64,000 nt of DNA from Candidatus Gastranaerophilales bacterium (GTDB lineage Bacteria > Cyanobacteriota > Vampirovibrionia > Gastranaerophilales > Gastranaerophilaceae), in contig CALURL010000003.1 in NCBI GenBank assembly GCA_944323155.1, positions 62,001-126,000 of the forward strand, given 5' to 3'. The position numbers were made by a program, and so were the translations under genes. This document shows, one piece after another, positions 40,868 through 50,094 of this stretch. Below the pieces are notes generated by a model. That model did no database searches, was not told the DNA's origin, and worked only from the letters and a program-made list of their open reading frames with translations. How positions within the stretch are numbered: the first letter of the stretch is position 1; the number at the start of each line of letters is the position of its first letter.

Positions 40868-41566
40868 ATGTTCTGTCCTAATTGCGGAAAACAAGTTAAA
40901 GATAGTGATAATTTTTGCAGATACTGCGGAGCTCCGCTTAGTGAAAAAGCAGAAGAAAGTAATGTTCAAACTTTCATAGAAACACCTGCTTATACAAACA
41001 GTGAAGAAACAACTCAAAAACAAACTGCTTGTAGTGTTGAAATTGATGAAGATAAACAACAGGATATTCAGCCTGAAATTCCTGAATACGACCTGCCATC
41101 TGACAATATGGAAGAACTTGTTTTATACGATGTAAAAAAACATTTTATGGCATTATTCTGGCCTATTGTTTTAACACCTGTATTCTTTGTATATTTCTGG
41201 CAAATATTTTTAAACACACACAGTATTTTTAGCTGGATAGTTGCTTTTGCAATACTTACTCCGATTGTTTATCCGATTTTAAGATATTCATCAGACAAAA
41301 TTCTTATTACGACAAAATATATGAGGATTAAAACAGGGATTATTAAGCCGCAGGAGGTTAATGTTCCGCTAATTAGAGTGCCGCAGCTTCTTTTGGAACA
41401 GACAACTGTCGGAAGAATTCTGAATTATGGAACACTCGTTTTCAAATCAAATCTTCCAGACAGAGACAGCGATACTTTTTGTTATATAAAAGATTTTGAC
41501 GAATTCGCGAGAATTATAGATAATCCAGTAGAATTCGTCAGAGAATCTTTAGATGAAAATTATTAA
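40868..41566 (+). CDS. Zinc-ribbon protein with a bacterial PH (YdbT-like) domain and two membrane helices
   Basis: 232 residues. N-terminal zinc ribbon MFCPNCGKQVKDSDNFCRYCG (C-x-x-C twice), a Ser/Glu-rich linker, two transmembrane helices (about 98-140), and a bPH2-type domain ITTKYMRIKTGIIKPQEVNVPLIRVPQLLLEQTTVGRILNYG. The family is of unknown function but is often associated with protein or lipid interactions at the membrane. GAGGTAAAAT precedes ATG. Confidence 0.78.
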   Translation: MFCPNCGKQVKDSDNFCRYCGAPLSEKAEESNVQTFIETPAYTNSEETTQKQTACSVEIDEDKQQDIQPEIPEYDLPSDNMEELVLYDVKKHFMALFWPIVLTPVFFVYFWQIFLNTHSIFSWIVAFAILTPIVYPILRYSSDKILITTKYMRIKTGIIKPQEVNVPLIRVPQLLLEQTTVGRILNYGTLVFKSNLPDRDSDTFCYIKDFDEFARIIDNPVEFVRESLDENY

Positions 41567-41641
41567 GTACTACTTGTTGGGCAAGTAAACTGTTTTTTTA
41601 GAATATCTGGTGAAAAATTATATATAAGTAACTAATAATAA

Positions 41642-42097
41642 TTAAAGACTTTCAAGAACCTCATCAACATGGCCTTTTACTTTAACTTTTGTCCATGATT
41701 TTTCTATTTCACCATCAGAGTTAATAATAAAAGTTGAACGGATAATTCCCATATATTTTTTGCCGTACATACTTTTTTCTCCCCAGGCTCCGAAAAATTC
41801 TGCTAATTTGTGTTCAGTGTCTGAAAGAAGTGTAAAATTAAGCCCATGATTTTCCTGAAATTTATGATGACTTTTAATACTGTCAGGACTTACACCGATA
41901 ACCTGCGCCTTTGAAGTCCAGCGGTTTATATTATCTCTAAAATCGCATGCTTCCTGAGTACAGCCGGATGTGTTGTCTTTAGGATAAAAATATAAGACGA
42001 ATTTTTCGCCTTTAAAATCAGCAAGAGAAAATTCTTTTTCATTACCTTGAGCATCAATTCCCTGTAATTTTAGATTTTCAATTTCTTTTATATTCAT
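41642..42097 (-). CDS. bcp: Thioredoxin-dependent peroxiredoxin (Bcp/PrxQ type)
   Basis: 151 residues. Thioredoxin fold with the peroxidatic Cys in DNTSGCTQEACDFRD and a resolving Cys five residues on, the Bcp/PrxQ layout. Reduces hydrogen and organic peroxides with thioredoxin. Downstream of the nitrilase-family gene by 15 bp, so they form a short operon. Confidence 0.92.
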   Translation of the reverse strand: MNIKEIENLKLQGIDAQGNEKEFSLADFKGEKFVLYFYPKDNTSGCTQEACDFRDNINRWTSKAQVIGVSPDSIKSHHKFQENHGLNFTLLSDTEHKLAEFFGAWGEKSMYGKKYMGIIRSTFIINSDGEIEKSWTKVKVKGHVDEVLESL

Positions 42098-42112
42098 AAT
42101 ACATCTCCATAA

Positions 42113-42919
42113 TTATTCCATTTGCGCAACTGGAACTGTTTTTTTATAGTTTCTTACAATTTCCAAATCAGCTTCGTGATAAATCGCTTTGTCTTCATTG
42201 CCGGCGTTTTCAAGAACTTCACCCATAGGGGCGCAAATCATGGAATTTCCAACGGCAAACAAAGCATTATTCACAACTCCTGATTGGTTTGCTGTCACAA
42301 AATAAACAAGATTTTCTGTTGCGCGGCAAATATTCATAGCGCACCAGGTTGTGATATAATCCTCTTTTTGCTTATCAGATAACGAATTTAAAGCAATCCA
42401 TGCCGAAGGTGAAACAATAATTTCAGCACCCTGCTGAATTAATTTTCTATAATGCATCGGGAATTTTATATCAAAACAAACACTTATACCGAGTTTGCCA
42501 AAGTCCATATCAACAACTAAAGTCTTATTGCCTGCAGTTGTATAACTTCCTTCATTTCCGCCAAAATAGTTATACAGATGAATTTTTCTATACGTCGCAA
42601 CAACTTTTCCTTCTCTGTTAATTACAAAACAAGTATTATAACGTTTGCCGTTATCTTGCACAATAACAGTTCCGCTGACAATATTGGTGTTAAATCTTTT
42701 TGCGGTCTTACACATAAATTCAATAACATCGCCGCCGTCAATATCTTCAGGCTGTTCAACAAATGCTTTACCATCAATTCCTGTACTAAAAAATTCTGGC
42801 AAAACAACTAAATCAAGTTTTTTGTCTGAATTCTCTTCTATAAATTCATAAACCTTTTGTAAATTAGCTTCCTTGTTACCGATTACGGGTTTGAACTGTA
42901 CTGATAAAACACCAATCAT
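42113..42919 (-). CDS. Carbon-nitrogen hydrolase (nitrilase superfamily), omega-amidase-like
   Basis: 268 residues. The catalytic Glu-Lys-Cys triad is seen as LVVLPEFFS (about residue 41), YRKIHLYNYFGG (about 112) and GISVCFDIKFP (about 147). Typical of branch-10 amidases such as omega-amidase (YafV/Nit2) or 2-oxoglutaramate amidase. Substrate uncertain. Begins the pair with the peroxiredoxin. No ribosome-binding site is obvious. Confidence 0.82.
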   Translation of the reverse strand: MIGVLSVQFKPVIGNKEANLQKVYEFIEENSDKKLDLVVLPEFFSTGIDGKAFVEQPEDIDGGDVIEFMCKTAKRFNTNIVSGTVIVQDNGKRYNTCFVINREGKVVATYRKIHLYNYFGGNEGSYTTAGNKTLVVDMDFGKLGISVCFDIKFPMHYRKLIQQGAEIIVSPSAWIALNSLSDKQKEDYITTWCAMNICRATENLVYFVTANQSGVVNNALFAVGNSMICAPMGEVLENAGNEDKAIYHEADLEIVRNYKKTVPVAQME

Positions 42920-42984
42920 AACTAATTATCCTTTATCTACTTAATATTTCCGTAATCATAATATATCATAAACCATTACAAAAA

Positions 42985-43815
42985 CTAAAGATTCTCAAAT
43001 TTAATATTTTTCTTCTTAAACAGATTGTCGATAAGCTTTGCCATGCGCTCTTTTGTCCGGTCGTCTAACTCTTTTACATTCTGATAATTTGATTTTGAAC
43101 AAATTTGTTTTGTTTTTGAATGATTGTTTCTGTCAAAACGCACTGTAGATGCCCATTTCCCATCCTGATTGTATTTATGAACATCTCTTACATTAACCCC
43201 GTCTTCATAAAAATACAAAGTTTTTACAGGCTTGCCGTCAGAATTATACTCAGAAATTGAATTACGTCTCCCATTGTCCCTGAAACTCGTCCATTTTACG
43301 ATTTTACCGGTTTCGGGATTAAGTTCTTTTATTATGCTTACAGAATTGATATTCTTTTTATAAATAAAAATTTTTGCCACATTTTCAAATTCTAAATCGT
43401 ATTCCTGTATTGAAGCAATTTTACTTTCATCTTTTAGGTTATAATTAATTGTTCTAAGTTTTTTTCCTGTTTCTATATCAAACTCGTCAACTGATTTGTA
43501 GAGAATAAAATTTATCTTTCTTAGAAGCTTGCCTGTTTCCATGTCAAATTCATCAATAGAACGGACTTTTTTATCGTTAAAATAGTCGTAGTGAGTTGTT
43601 TTAATTTTTGCACCTGTAGCAAAATCAAATTCGTGAATTTTATCAATAGACTTTCCGTTTTTTCTATAAACGACTTCTTCTCTGTTTTTTGGAATTGAAA
43701 TCGGAAGAAGCTTACCATTACCCCTCTCAACAGCCTTGCACAATTTTATTTGCTGCAATAAAAAATTATTATTTAAATTAGCTTGAATATCATTAGGAAT
43801 TTCCATTAATTTCAC
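42985..43815 (-). CDS. Protein with tandem YxEFDxxTGK-type repeats (DUF2963-like)
   Basis: 276 residues containing about six imperfect repeats of 22-25 residues built around I/V-x-E-F/Y-D-x-x-T-G-K-x-x-K/R-x-x-x-Y/F (examples: SIDEFDMETGKLLRKI, SVDEFDIETGKKLRTI, IIKELNPETGKIVKWT). This arrangement resembles DUF2963/MORN-like beta-repeat proteins. No signal peptide. The last 40 residues are Lys-rich and helical. Function unknown. Confidence 0.6.
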   Translation of the reverse strand: MKLMEIPNDIQANLNNNFLLQQIKLCKAVERGNGKLLPISIPKNREEVVYRKNGKSIDKIHEFDFATGAKIKTTHYDYFNDKKVRSIDEFDMETGKLLRKINFILYKSVDEFDIETGKKLRTINYNLKDESKIASIQEYDLEFENVAKIFIYKKNINSVSIIKELNPETGKIVKWTSFRDNGRRNSISEYNSDGKPVKTLYFYEDGVNVRDVHKYNQDGKWASTVRFDRNNHSKTKQICSKSNYQNVKELDDRTKERMAKLIDNLFKKKNIKFENL

Positions 43816-43906
43816 TATATAATCTCCTTCCTTTTTTCATTCACTTTTGAATGATTATATCAGAGGAAATTATAACAATTAATTGCCCGACCGGGGAAGA
43901 TATAAA

Positions 43907-44248
43907 CTATTTTCGTTTTTCAAGCAGTTTTAAAAATGTTTTGTAATCCGTTCCCCAGCTTGCCATAGAGTCCAAAACAGGAGCTAAGCTATACCCAACA
44001 TCAGACAGGGTATATTCTACACGCGGCGGGATTTGCGCATAAACTTTTCTTACAACAAGCCCGTCGTCTTCCATTTTTCTCAAATTAGTTGTCAGAACTT
44101 TCTGTGAAATACCGGTTACTGCTTTTTTTAGTTCTCCAAAACGTTTTGTTCCGGTAAGCAGTTCACGAATTATAATAATTTTCCACTTTTCTCCTATCAT
44201 ACATAATGTTGTTTCCACAGGACATTTAGGAAGGTCTTTTAATTCCAT
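43907..44248 (-). CDS. HxlR family transcriptional regulator
   Basis: 113 residues. Winged-helix with the HxlR signature CPVETTLCMIGEKWKIIIIRELLTG, GISQKVLTTNLRKMEDDGLVVRKVY and PRVEYTLSDVGYSL. The Cys is the redox/aldehyde sensor in several relatives. Divergent from the acetyltransferase gene at 44354, which it may control. HxlR proteins usually repress detoxification genes. Confidence 0.88.
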   Translation of the reverse strand: MELKDLPKCPVETTLCMIGEKWKIIIIRELLTGTKRFGELKKAVTGISQKVLTTNLRKMEDDGLVVRKVYAQIPPRVEYTLSDVGYSLAPVLDSMASWGTDYKTFLKLLEKRK

Positions 44249-44353
44249 AATTTCTCCATTAGTATATGTTAGTAACTACAATTCTTTTTTATACTAATAT
44301 AAAATAGCTGCTTATGCTATAATTTAATAAAAGTTTATGAATATGGAGGGTTT

Positions 44354-44917
44354 ATGAAAACAGAATATGAAAAAATGATTTCAGGGGAGTTATACCAGGC
44401 TTTCAGTGACAAAAATCTTATAAAAATGAGAGAAGATGTGCGTAAAACTTTCAGAGAATTCAACAGAATTGCTGACCAATCTTTTTTGGAAAAAATATTT
44501 CAAAAAAAGCTTGAAGGCGTTTTTATAGAACCTCCATTTCACTGCGATTATGGAATAAATATTGAATTAGGCAAAAATGTTTATATGAACTTTGGTGTAA
44601 CAATTCTTGATTGTGCAAAGGTTAAAATCGGCGACAATTGTATGCTTGCGCCAAATGTTCAAATTTATACAGCCGCTCACCCGCTTGATGTCGAAACAAG
44701 AAACAAAGGATTAGAATATGCACTACCTGTAACTATCGGAAAAAATTGCTGGATTGGGGGCAGCGTAGTAATCCTTCCGGGTGTTATAATAGGAGATAAC
44801 TGTGTTATCGGCGCAGGCAGCGTGGTTACAAAAGACATTCCGGCAAATTCCGTTGCTGTTGGAAATCCGGCAAGAGTAATTAAGGAAATTGATAATGGAC
44901 AAAATGAAATTAATTAG
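44354..44917 (+). CDS. Left-handed beta-helix acetyltransferase (maltose/galactoside O-acetyltransferase family)
   Basis: 187 residues. Hexapeptide repeats (ITILDCAKVKIGDNCMLAPNVQI, GKNCWIGGSVVILPGVIIGDNCVIGAGSVVTKDIPANSVAVGNPARVI) with a catalytic His in AAHPLDVETR, plus the N-terminal Maa segment MISGELYQAFSDKNLIKMR. Transfers acetyl from acetyl-CoA to sugars. The start of the nucleotidyltransferase gene overlaps its end by 23 bp. Confidence 0.88.
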   Translation: MKTEYEKMISGELYQAFSDKNLIKMREDVRKTFREFNRIADQSFLEKIFQKKLEGVFIEPPFHCDYGINIELGKNVYMNFGVTILDCAKVKIGDNCMLAPNVQIYTAAHPLDVETRNKGLEYALPVTIGKNCWIGGSVVILPGVIIGDNCVIGAGSVVTKDIPANSVAVGNPARVIKEIDNGQNEIN

Positions 44918-45689
44918 TAATATTGCAGATGAGTTTGCGAAATTGGATTACGTTGAATCTGTAGTCCTTTCAGGGTCACAAACAGGACTTATAAATGACA
45001 AACGTTCTGATTATGACATGTACGTTTATTCAACAAAACCAATACCGCTTGATTTCAGGAATGAACTTGCAAAGAAATTTGCAGACAACTACGAGGTTGG
45101 AAATACATTCTTTGAAGACGGAGACGAATTAACAATAATAGAAGACAAAGAACACCTCGGTGTGGATATTATGTATAGAAATCCAGATTGGGTTAGAGGT
45201 GAAATAGATTGGGTATGGAAAAAACACAATGCAAAAGTCGGTTATACAACATGTTTTTTGCATAACGTCAAAACATCTAAAATTCTTTTTGACAGAAATG
45301 GAGAGTTTCAAAAATTTATAGATGAATTAAATACCCCGTTTCCAAAAGAGTTAAAAGAGAATATTATCGCAAAAAATTATCCGTTATTAAGAGAAAAAAA
45401 TGCGTCATATTACGAGCAAATAGAATTTGCGATTGCAAGAAATGATCTTGTAAGCCAAAACCACAGAACAGCAGCACTTCTCGCAAGCTATTTTGATATT
45501 TTATTTGCAATTAATGACCAGACCCACCCCGGAGAAAAAAAATTAGTTGCATATTCAGAAAAACTTTGTAAACTTTTACCAAAAGACTTCAAAAATGATA
45601 TTGAAAATGTAATTAAATCAATATCAACAGACAAACTTTTGAACGCGCTTGACAAACTTCTTGATGAATTAGATATCATACTGAAATAA
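44895..45689 (+). CDS. DUF4037-type nucleotidyltransferase-like protein
   Basis: 264 residues from ATG 44895, supported by AAGGAA at 44883-44888. Nucleotidyltransferase fold: VVLSGSQTGLINDKRSDYDMYVY (G-S-x(n)-D-x-D) and the third acid in LGVDIMYRNP, then a DUF4037 helical domain with YPLLREKNASYYEQIEFAIAR. Could modify antibiotics or RNA; the family is poorly characterised. Its stop overlaps the convergent acyltransferase gene by 21 bp. Confidence 0.72.
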   Translation: MDKMKLISNIADEFAKLDYVESVVLSGSQTGLINDKRSDYDMYVYSTKPIPLDFRNELAKKFADNYEVGNTFFEDGDELTIIEDKEHLGVDIMYRNPDWVRGEIDWVWKKHNAKVGYTTCFLHNVKTSKILFDRNGEFQKFIDELNTPFPKELKENIIAKNYPLLREKNASYYEQIEFAIARNDLVSQNHRTAALLASYFDILFAINDQTHPGEKKLVAYSEKLCKLLPKDFKNDIENVIKSISTDKLLNALDKLLDELDIILK

Positions 45690-46775
45690 AGATTTAATCT
45701 TTTTCCATAACTTTTGCTGCCAGACGCCGACAAATGTTGTAACTACCATTACAATTACAAAATATAAATAAGTGTTTTGAACAGGGTTATAAATCCAGTA
45801 AATATCATGATTTGCACGCTCAGTAATAGGTATTCCATGAATATTTAACAATGCTGCTGTTATTAGATACATTACAAGAAGATGATTTGCCATTATATGA
45901 TAGGTGACATTTCCCATATCATTCACAAACTTTATGTCTTTAACATAAGGATACAAAATTTTGACCGTAAATAATGACGCCCAAATTCCTGTTAAAGCAG
46001 TTAAAATCGGAACAAACAACTGGTCATCAAATCTTGCCCAGACAAGAACATAGCTTAAGCCGATTCCATGTTCAGGATCATAATCTCTGTTAAACAGCCA
46101 CAAAATTGATTGCAAAACAACAATCCATCCCAGCCATTTTACGGTTAATATATCATACTTGCCTTCAATATAGTGTTTATAATAGTAGCCCAAATAAACA
46201 AAAAACATTGAAAACATTGTCCTTATAACAACAAGCATTAGAGGTGTAACCGCAACGACTTTTGAAAGCGGAATTGCCCCTACACCAAGAAGCGTAAATA
46301 TTACAAGATGAAAAATTTTGTTATCTTTAATCCCGCGCAGTACCCTAAATACAAACAAAAATACAATCATCGTCATAAATAATTGCGTTACAAACCACAA
46401 AGGACAAGACAAATCAAATTGATGCCCGTTTAAAAATGGAGTTATAAAGAAATTCTTAAAAGAAATCGGCATTCCCCAAAATTTTCCTGTAAGTTTTGCA
46501 ATAACTACTGTTACAACAAGGTAAAAACAGTTATACCAGAAATATGGCAGCAGCAAAGATTTCATCCTTCTTTGCACAAAATTTGAGACATCATCAAGAT
46601 ATTTTTCTTTAAACAAATATCCTGAAATAAAGAAAAATAACGCAAGTTGAAATGAATATGGTGTAAACATTCCAAGCAATGAAAATTCCAAATGCCCTGA
46701 TACCACAAGCAATATCGCAAGCGCCTTCAATACAGTAACTTTATTATCACGAATACATTCAACTTTTTCTGCCAT
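45669..46775 (-). CDS. Acyltransferase 3 family membrane protein
   Basis: 368 residues, about ten transmembrane helices. The N-terminal catalytic His lies in ALAILLVVSGHLEFS and a conserved R-x-x-R/K pair in VQRRMKSLLLPYF. Acyltransferase-3 enzymes O-acylate surface polysaccharides, lipid A or peptidoglycan on the outer face of the membrane. Overlaps the convergent DUF4037 gene by 21 bp at the 3' end. Confidence 0.85.
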   Translation of the reverse strand: MAEKVECIRDNKVTVLKALAILLVVSGHLEFSLLGMFTPYSFQLALFFFISGYLFKEKYLDDVSNFVQRRMKSLLLPYFWYNCFYLVVTVVIAKLTGKFWGMPISFKNFFITPFLNGHQFDLSCPLWFVTQLFMTMIVFLFVFRVLRGIKDNKIFHLVIFTLLGVGAIPLSKVVAVTPLMLVVIRTMFSMFFVYLGYYYKHYIEGKYDILTVKWLGWIVVLQSILWLFNRDYDPEHGIGLSYVLVWARFDDQLFVPILTALTGIWASLFTVKILYPYVKDIKFVNDMGNVTYHIMANHLLVMYLITAALLNIHGIPITERANHDIYWIYNPVQNTYLYFVIVMVVTTFVGVWQQKLWKKIKSLFQYDI

Positions 46776-46821
46776 AATAATTTAAGTCCTCAAGTCTTTA
46801 ACAAACTTTATATTAGCACAG

Positions 46822-46850
46822 AAAAAACCGCGCTTAAACACGGTTTTTTA
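46822..46850 (-). terminator. Terminator after the DJ-1 gene
   Basis: AAAAAACCG/CGGTTTTTT with a 10-base loop, located between the two minus-strand genes. Confidence 0.8.
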
Positions 46851-46872
46851 CAAAAATCAAATAAAGATATAA

Positions 46873-47607
46873 CTATTTTGAAAGATATTTAATAACTGCA
46901 TCTGCAAACTGAGCACTTGATTGAAAATTTTGTCCGGTAATCAAATTACCGTCTTCAACAACGTTAATCGCACCGACTTTATCTGCAGTAAAAAAAGCAC
47001 CGGCATCATTTAAAGCATCTTCCAATGAAAACGGCACCAAATTATTTTTCTTAGCCCAGGCTTCCTCATCGTTCGTAAAACAAGTCATTGTTCTTCCGTT
47101 GACAAATGCCAATCCATCTTTTTGTTTTGCAGGTAAAAGCCCTGCAGGCCCATGGCAAATCGCTGCAATCAGCTTGTCATGTCTTGCAAAATACCCAATA
47201 ATTTCTCCCATAAGTTCACTTTTTGCAAGATCAAACATAGGCCCATGCCCGCCGGGAAGTACAACGGCATCATACAAGGTATAATCTACTGTTTCTAAAG
47301 TAACAGTGTCACCCAAAGCCTGTTTTGCACTCTGCCATTTAATATCATCTATTAAATTTTCACTGGCAGGGTCTATAGGGGCTTTACCACCTTTTAAAGA
47401 TGCAACAGTTACAACATAACCGGCATCTATAAATTTGTTATATGGAACTGCAAATTCCTCAAACCACAAACCTGTTTTATGAGTTTCATCAAACCTATCT
47501 GTACTGGTTACTATCATAAGAATTTTCTTTGGCTCATAAGGAATCTCAATACTGCAGCTTTCAACATCTTCAACATTCATGTCTTGTTCTTTGTTCTTAT
47601 CTATCAT
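46873..47607 (-). CDS. DJ-1/PfpI family protein (Hsp31-like)
   Basis: 244 residues. Class-I glutamine amidotransferase-like fold with nucleophile elbow AAICHGPAGLLPAK and the Glu-pocket PGGHGPMFDL. Members act as glyoxalase III/deglycases, chaperones or peptidases; the PxxAxENLxDD-like segment DPASENLIDDIKWQ favours the Hsp31-type (glyoxalase III) subgroup. GGAGGGAATTT precedes ATG. Confidence 0.85.
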   Translation of the reverse strand: MIDKNKEQDMNVEDVESCSIEIPYEPKKILMIVTSTDRFDETHKTGLWFEEFAVPYNKFIDAGYVVTVASLKGGKAPIDPASENLIDDIKWQSAKQALGDTVTLETVDYTLYDAVVLPGGHGPMFDLAKSELMGEIIGYFARHDKLIAAICHGPAGLLPAKQKDGLAFVNGRTMTCFTNDEEAWAKKNNLVPFSLEDALNDAGAFFTADKVGAINVVEDGNLITGQNFQSSAQFADAVIKYLSK

Positions 47608-47697
47608 AAATTCCCTCCTTTTACATAAAAAAAACTTAAATTATCATTTTTTTTAATTAGAAGACAGGGTAATAAATAATGTCCGATTTTCATAAAT

Positions 47698-47727
47698 AAA
47701 GCCTCTTCATTTTATAAAGAGGCTTTA
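47698..47727 (-). terminator. Terminator of the small Lys/Ala-rich gene
   Basis: AAAGCCTCTT/AAGAGGCTTT with T-run on either side. Confidence 0.85.
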
Positions 47728-47738
47728 AGGTGTGTAAG

Positions 47739-47927
47739 TTAAGCAGATTTTTTGTGTTGATGTTTCGCTTTCATTTCTTCGGCTTCGTCCACAATTTTAT
47801 CTTTTACTTTTTTTGCATTGGCTTTAATATCTTCTTTCATTTCGTGAACTTTAGCTTGAGCCTTGTGAGCCGCATTTTCTGCTTTTTCCTTTAATGTTTC
47901 TTTATCCTTATCATGTTCGTTTTTCAT
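47739..47927 (-). CDS. Small charged helical protein (stress-type)
   Basis: 62 residues, nearly all Lys, Glu, Ala, Asp and His with 11-residue periodicity (ENAAHKAQAKVHEMKEDIKAN), resembling CsbD/LEA/YtxH-like amphipathic stress proteins. No hydrophobic core or signal. GGGAAG lies upstream of the ATG. Its own terminator follows. Confidence 0.6.
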   Translation of the reverse strand: MKNEHDKDKETLKEKAENAAHKAQAKVHEMKEDIKANAKKVKDKIVDEAEEMKAKHQHKKSA

Positions 47928-48034
47928 AATAACTTCCCTTTCAAATTGTAACCAAACATATTATAAGGTTTACAATTAGAGTTTTAATCAACTTTTAGGG
48001 TAATACAACGGGTAAGACAATATGGCTATTTTTA

Positions 48035-49030
48035 TTATGAAAATAATTTTGTATTTTTTCTGTCAATTCTATCTGCTAAAAACGTTGATATCAAAGGGAT
48101 TATAATATAATAAATTCCGCCTAGAATTAGCGTTGATTTTGCAATCCTTAGACCTTCAATATACTTATCAAGTTTCGGTGAATTTTTATTTACTTCTGAA
48201 AAATTTTCAACAAATTTGTCAAAATGTTTTTTTATCATACCGTTAACCGCATATCCTCCAGTAAGACAAAGCCCTGTTGATATTGCGGCATTATACATAA
48301 GAGGTTTTTTGCGTTTTTCTTCAATATGCTTGCTTTGCGCAGTCTGCTGCATAAATGATGCAGTAATCAAAACATCTGTCAATGACATTATATGCTGTTC
48401 AAAATTCGTATTATGAAATTTTTCAGACATCTTTTGAACGGCCTTTGTATCAATAATTTTTCCAATCCCTTTTGACAAAGCCTCTGTTACATAAGAATTT
48501 CCACCCGTAAATGACGGTTTTGTATAAGTTTTGTCTGTTTTTTTTCTGGCATTAAGCTGCTTGTCACTGTGCTTTTCAGGGAAAAGTTTTGACATCAAAG
48601 GCGGAATCAAAGCACAGGTCATAACAGACTTTGGAACAGCTATAACAAAACCAACACCTAAAGTAAAAAGCTGGGTTGCAAAATTATAAGTTTTTGATTT
48701 TTCAAGTCCTGAACTGTCTTTTTTGAAAAAATCAATTGTAGAATTTTTCAAATATTTAACAGGTGATTTATTAATATTTTTAATTGCCTTTGATACAGGA
48801 AGAGAAGCACACAGCATTAACAAATATCCAACCGCACTTGATGAAAAAGATTTTGCACAAGCATATTTTTTATTTTCAAGGTCAGTATTCGGAGTTGCCA
48901 TAATCGCAATCGGACGCGCAATCGTTGACAAAGCAAAAGATACACTGCCGGAAAACAGTGCACCGTTATCTTTTGCAAATTCCAAACTCTTTTTGAAATA
49001 TTTATTATTGTATATCCCTTGTACTTTCAT
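48035..49030 (-). CDS. Membrane protein with FTGG tag, function unknown
   Basis: 331 residues with about six hydrophobic segments (for example VSFALSTIARPIAIMATP, SAVGYLLMLCASLPVS, LFTLGVGFVIAVPKSV, STLILGGIYYIIIPLIS). A hydrophilic loop contains TYTKPSFTGGNSYV, the same short tag as in other proteins here. No recognised family. Its start is only 16 bp from that of pnuC on the other strand. Confidence 0.6.
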   Translation of the reverse strand: MKVQGIYNNKYFKKSLEFAKDNGALFSGSVSFALSTIARPIAIMATPNTDLENKKYACAKSFSSSAVGYLLMLCASLPVSKAIKNINKSPVKYLKNSTIDFFKKDSSGLEKSKTYNFATQLFTLGVGFVIAVPKSVMTCALIPPLMSKLFPEKHSDKQLNARKKTDKTYTKPSFTGGNSYVTEALSKGIGKIIDTKAVQKMSEKFHNTNFEQHIMSLTDVLITASFMQQTAQSKHIEEKRKKPLMYNAAISTGLCLTGGYAVNGMIKKHFDKFVENFSEVNKNSPKLDKYIEGLRIAKSTLILGGIYYIIIPLISTFLADRIDRKNTKLFS

Positions 49031-49046
49031 GTAATTTCATTATACA

Positions 49047-49754
49047 ATGCTGATAATGAAATTAATTCAATTTGTAAAGCAAGAATTAAAAGGTTGGAAA
49101 AATTTTGAAATAATCGGATTGATTATTGTTTTATTAACAATTCTATCAACTTCAATTATACTAAAAGACAGTCCTGCTGCTGTGATTAACGCAATTTGCG
49201 GAATTTTGTACACAATAATTGCCGGAAAAGGTAAAATTTCCTGTTATTTTTTTGGACTTGCTGGTTCTGCGGGATATGTTTATCTTTCGTTCCAAAATGC
49301 GCTGTGGGGAAATCTTTTATTATACTTATGCTACTATATTCCAATGCAAATTCTGGGGATTTTCAGATGGAAAAAACATCTTAAACATGATTCCAAAGAG
49401 ATTATAAAAACAAAACTATCTAAAACTGCATTGGCCAAATTAACAGCTGTTGCAATAATCGGCAGTATTACAGCAATTGTTTTACTAAAATATTTTGGGG
49501 ATAAAAGCCCTGTTGTTGACGGAATTACAACGGCACTGTCAATTGTTGGAATGTATTTAACCGTTAAAAGGTGCATTGAGCAGTGGGTTGTCTGGATGAT
49601 TGTAAACGGTTTATCCGTTATCATGTGGCTAAAACTTATCCAGCAAGGAACAAAAGCTTATGCTACAGTAATTATGTGGGCTGTTTATTTTATTCTTGCT
49701 GTTTATTTTTACGTAATATGGAAAAAAGAAATAAAAAGGCTTGACAATAATTAG
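49047..49754 (+). CDS. pnuC: Nicotinamide riboside transporter PnuC-like
   Basis: 235 residues, seven membrane helices. The PnuC signature is seen in the C-terminal half: YIPMQILGIFRWKKHL and VKRCIEQWVVWMIVNGLSVIMWL. Imports nicotinamide riboside for NAD salvage by facilitated diffusion coupled to phosphorylation. An ATG three codons downstream (49056) is an alternative start; neither has a clear ribosome-binding site. Confidence 0.85.
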   Translation: MLIMKLIQFVKQELKGWKNFEIIGLIIVLLTILSTSIILKDSPAAVINAICGILYTIIAGKGKISCYFFGLAGSAGYVYLSFQNALWGNLLLYLCYYIPMQILGIFRWKKHLKHDSKEIIKTKLSKTALAKLTAVAIIGSITAIVLLKYFGDKSPVVDGITTALSIVGMYLTVKRCIEQWVVWMIVNGLSVIMWLKLIQQGTKAYATVIMWAVYFILAVYFYVIWKKEIKRLDNN

Positions 49755-49793
49755 ATATTTTAAAAATGTTATAAATTTATTAGGAGAAACAAT

Positions 49794-50019
49794 ATGTGTA
49801 ATGAAGAGACAATCAGATTAATCTACCCTCAATGGCAGGGCGGAAATATTACAAGCCTAATTCCGGAATTAAAATTACTTAGCACCGAAAACTCAAAATA
49901 AAACTTTTACTGTTCCTATATAAATAAAATTACAATCTACGGAAACCGAACTGACGAAGATATTCACAAACTCGGCACAGTAAAAGCAATTGATTACAAT
50001 TGTAAAATTATCTCTTGAC
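49794..50019 (+). pseudogene. Arginase-family gene remnant
   Basis: AGGAGAAACAAT and ATG 49794 open a frame of 35 codons reading ETIRLIYPQWQGGNI, the N-terminus of bacterial arginase/ureohydrolase-like proteins, and stop at TAA 49899. The following bases in another frame read NKTFTVPI, which continues the family pattern, before another stop. The remainder (to about 50019) encodes an unassigned peptide KITIYGNRTDEDIHKLG. The rest of the enzyme is missing. Confidence 0.6.
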
Positions 50020-50094
50020 TGATAGCTGCTCTAAAGTATTACAATATTTAAGATAAAAATAGGTAGAAGTATTTTTTAGGAAAGTGATTAAAAA

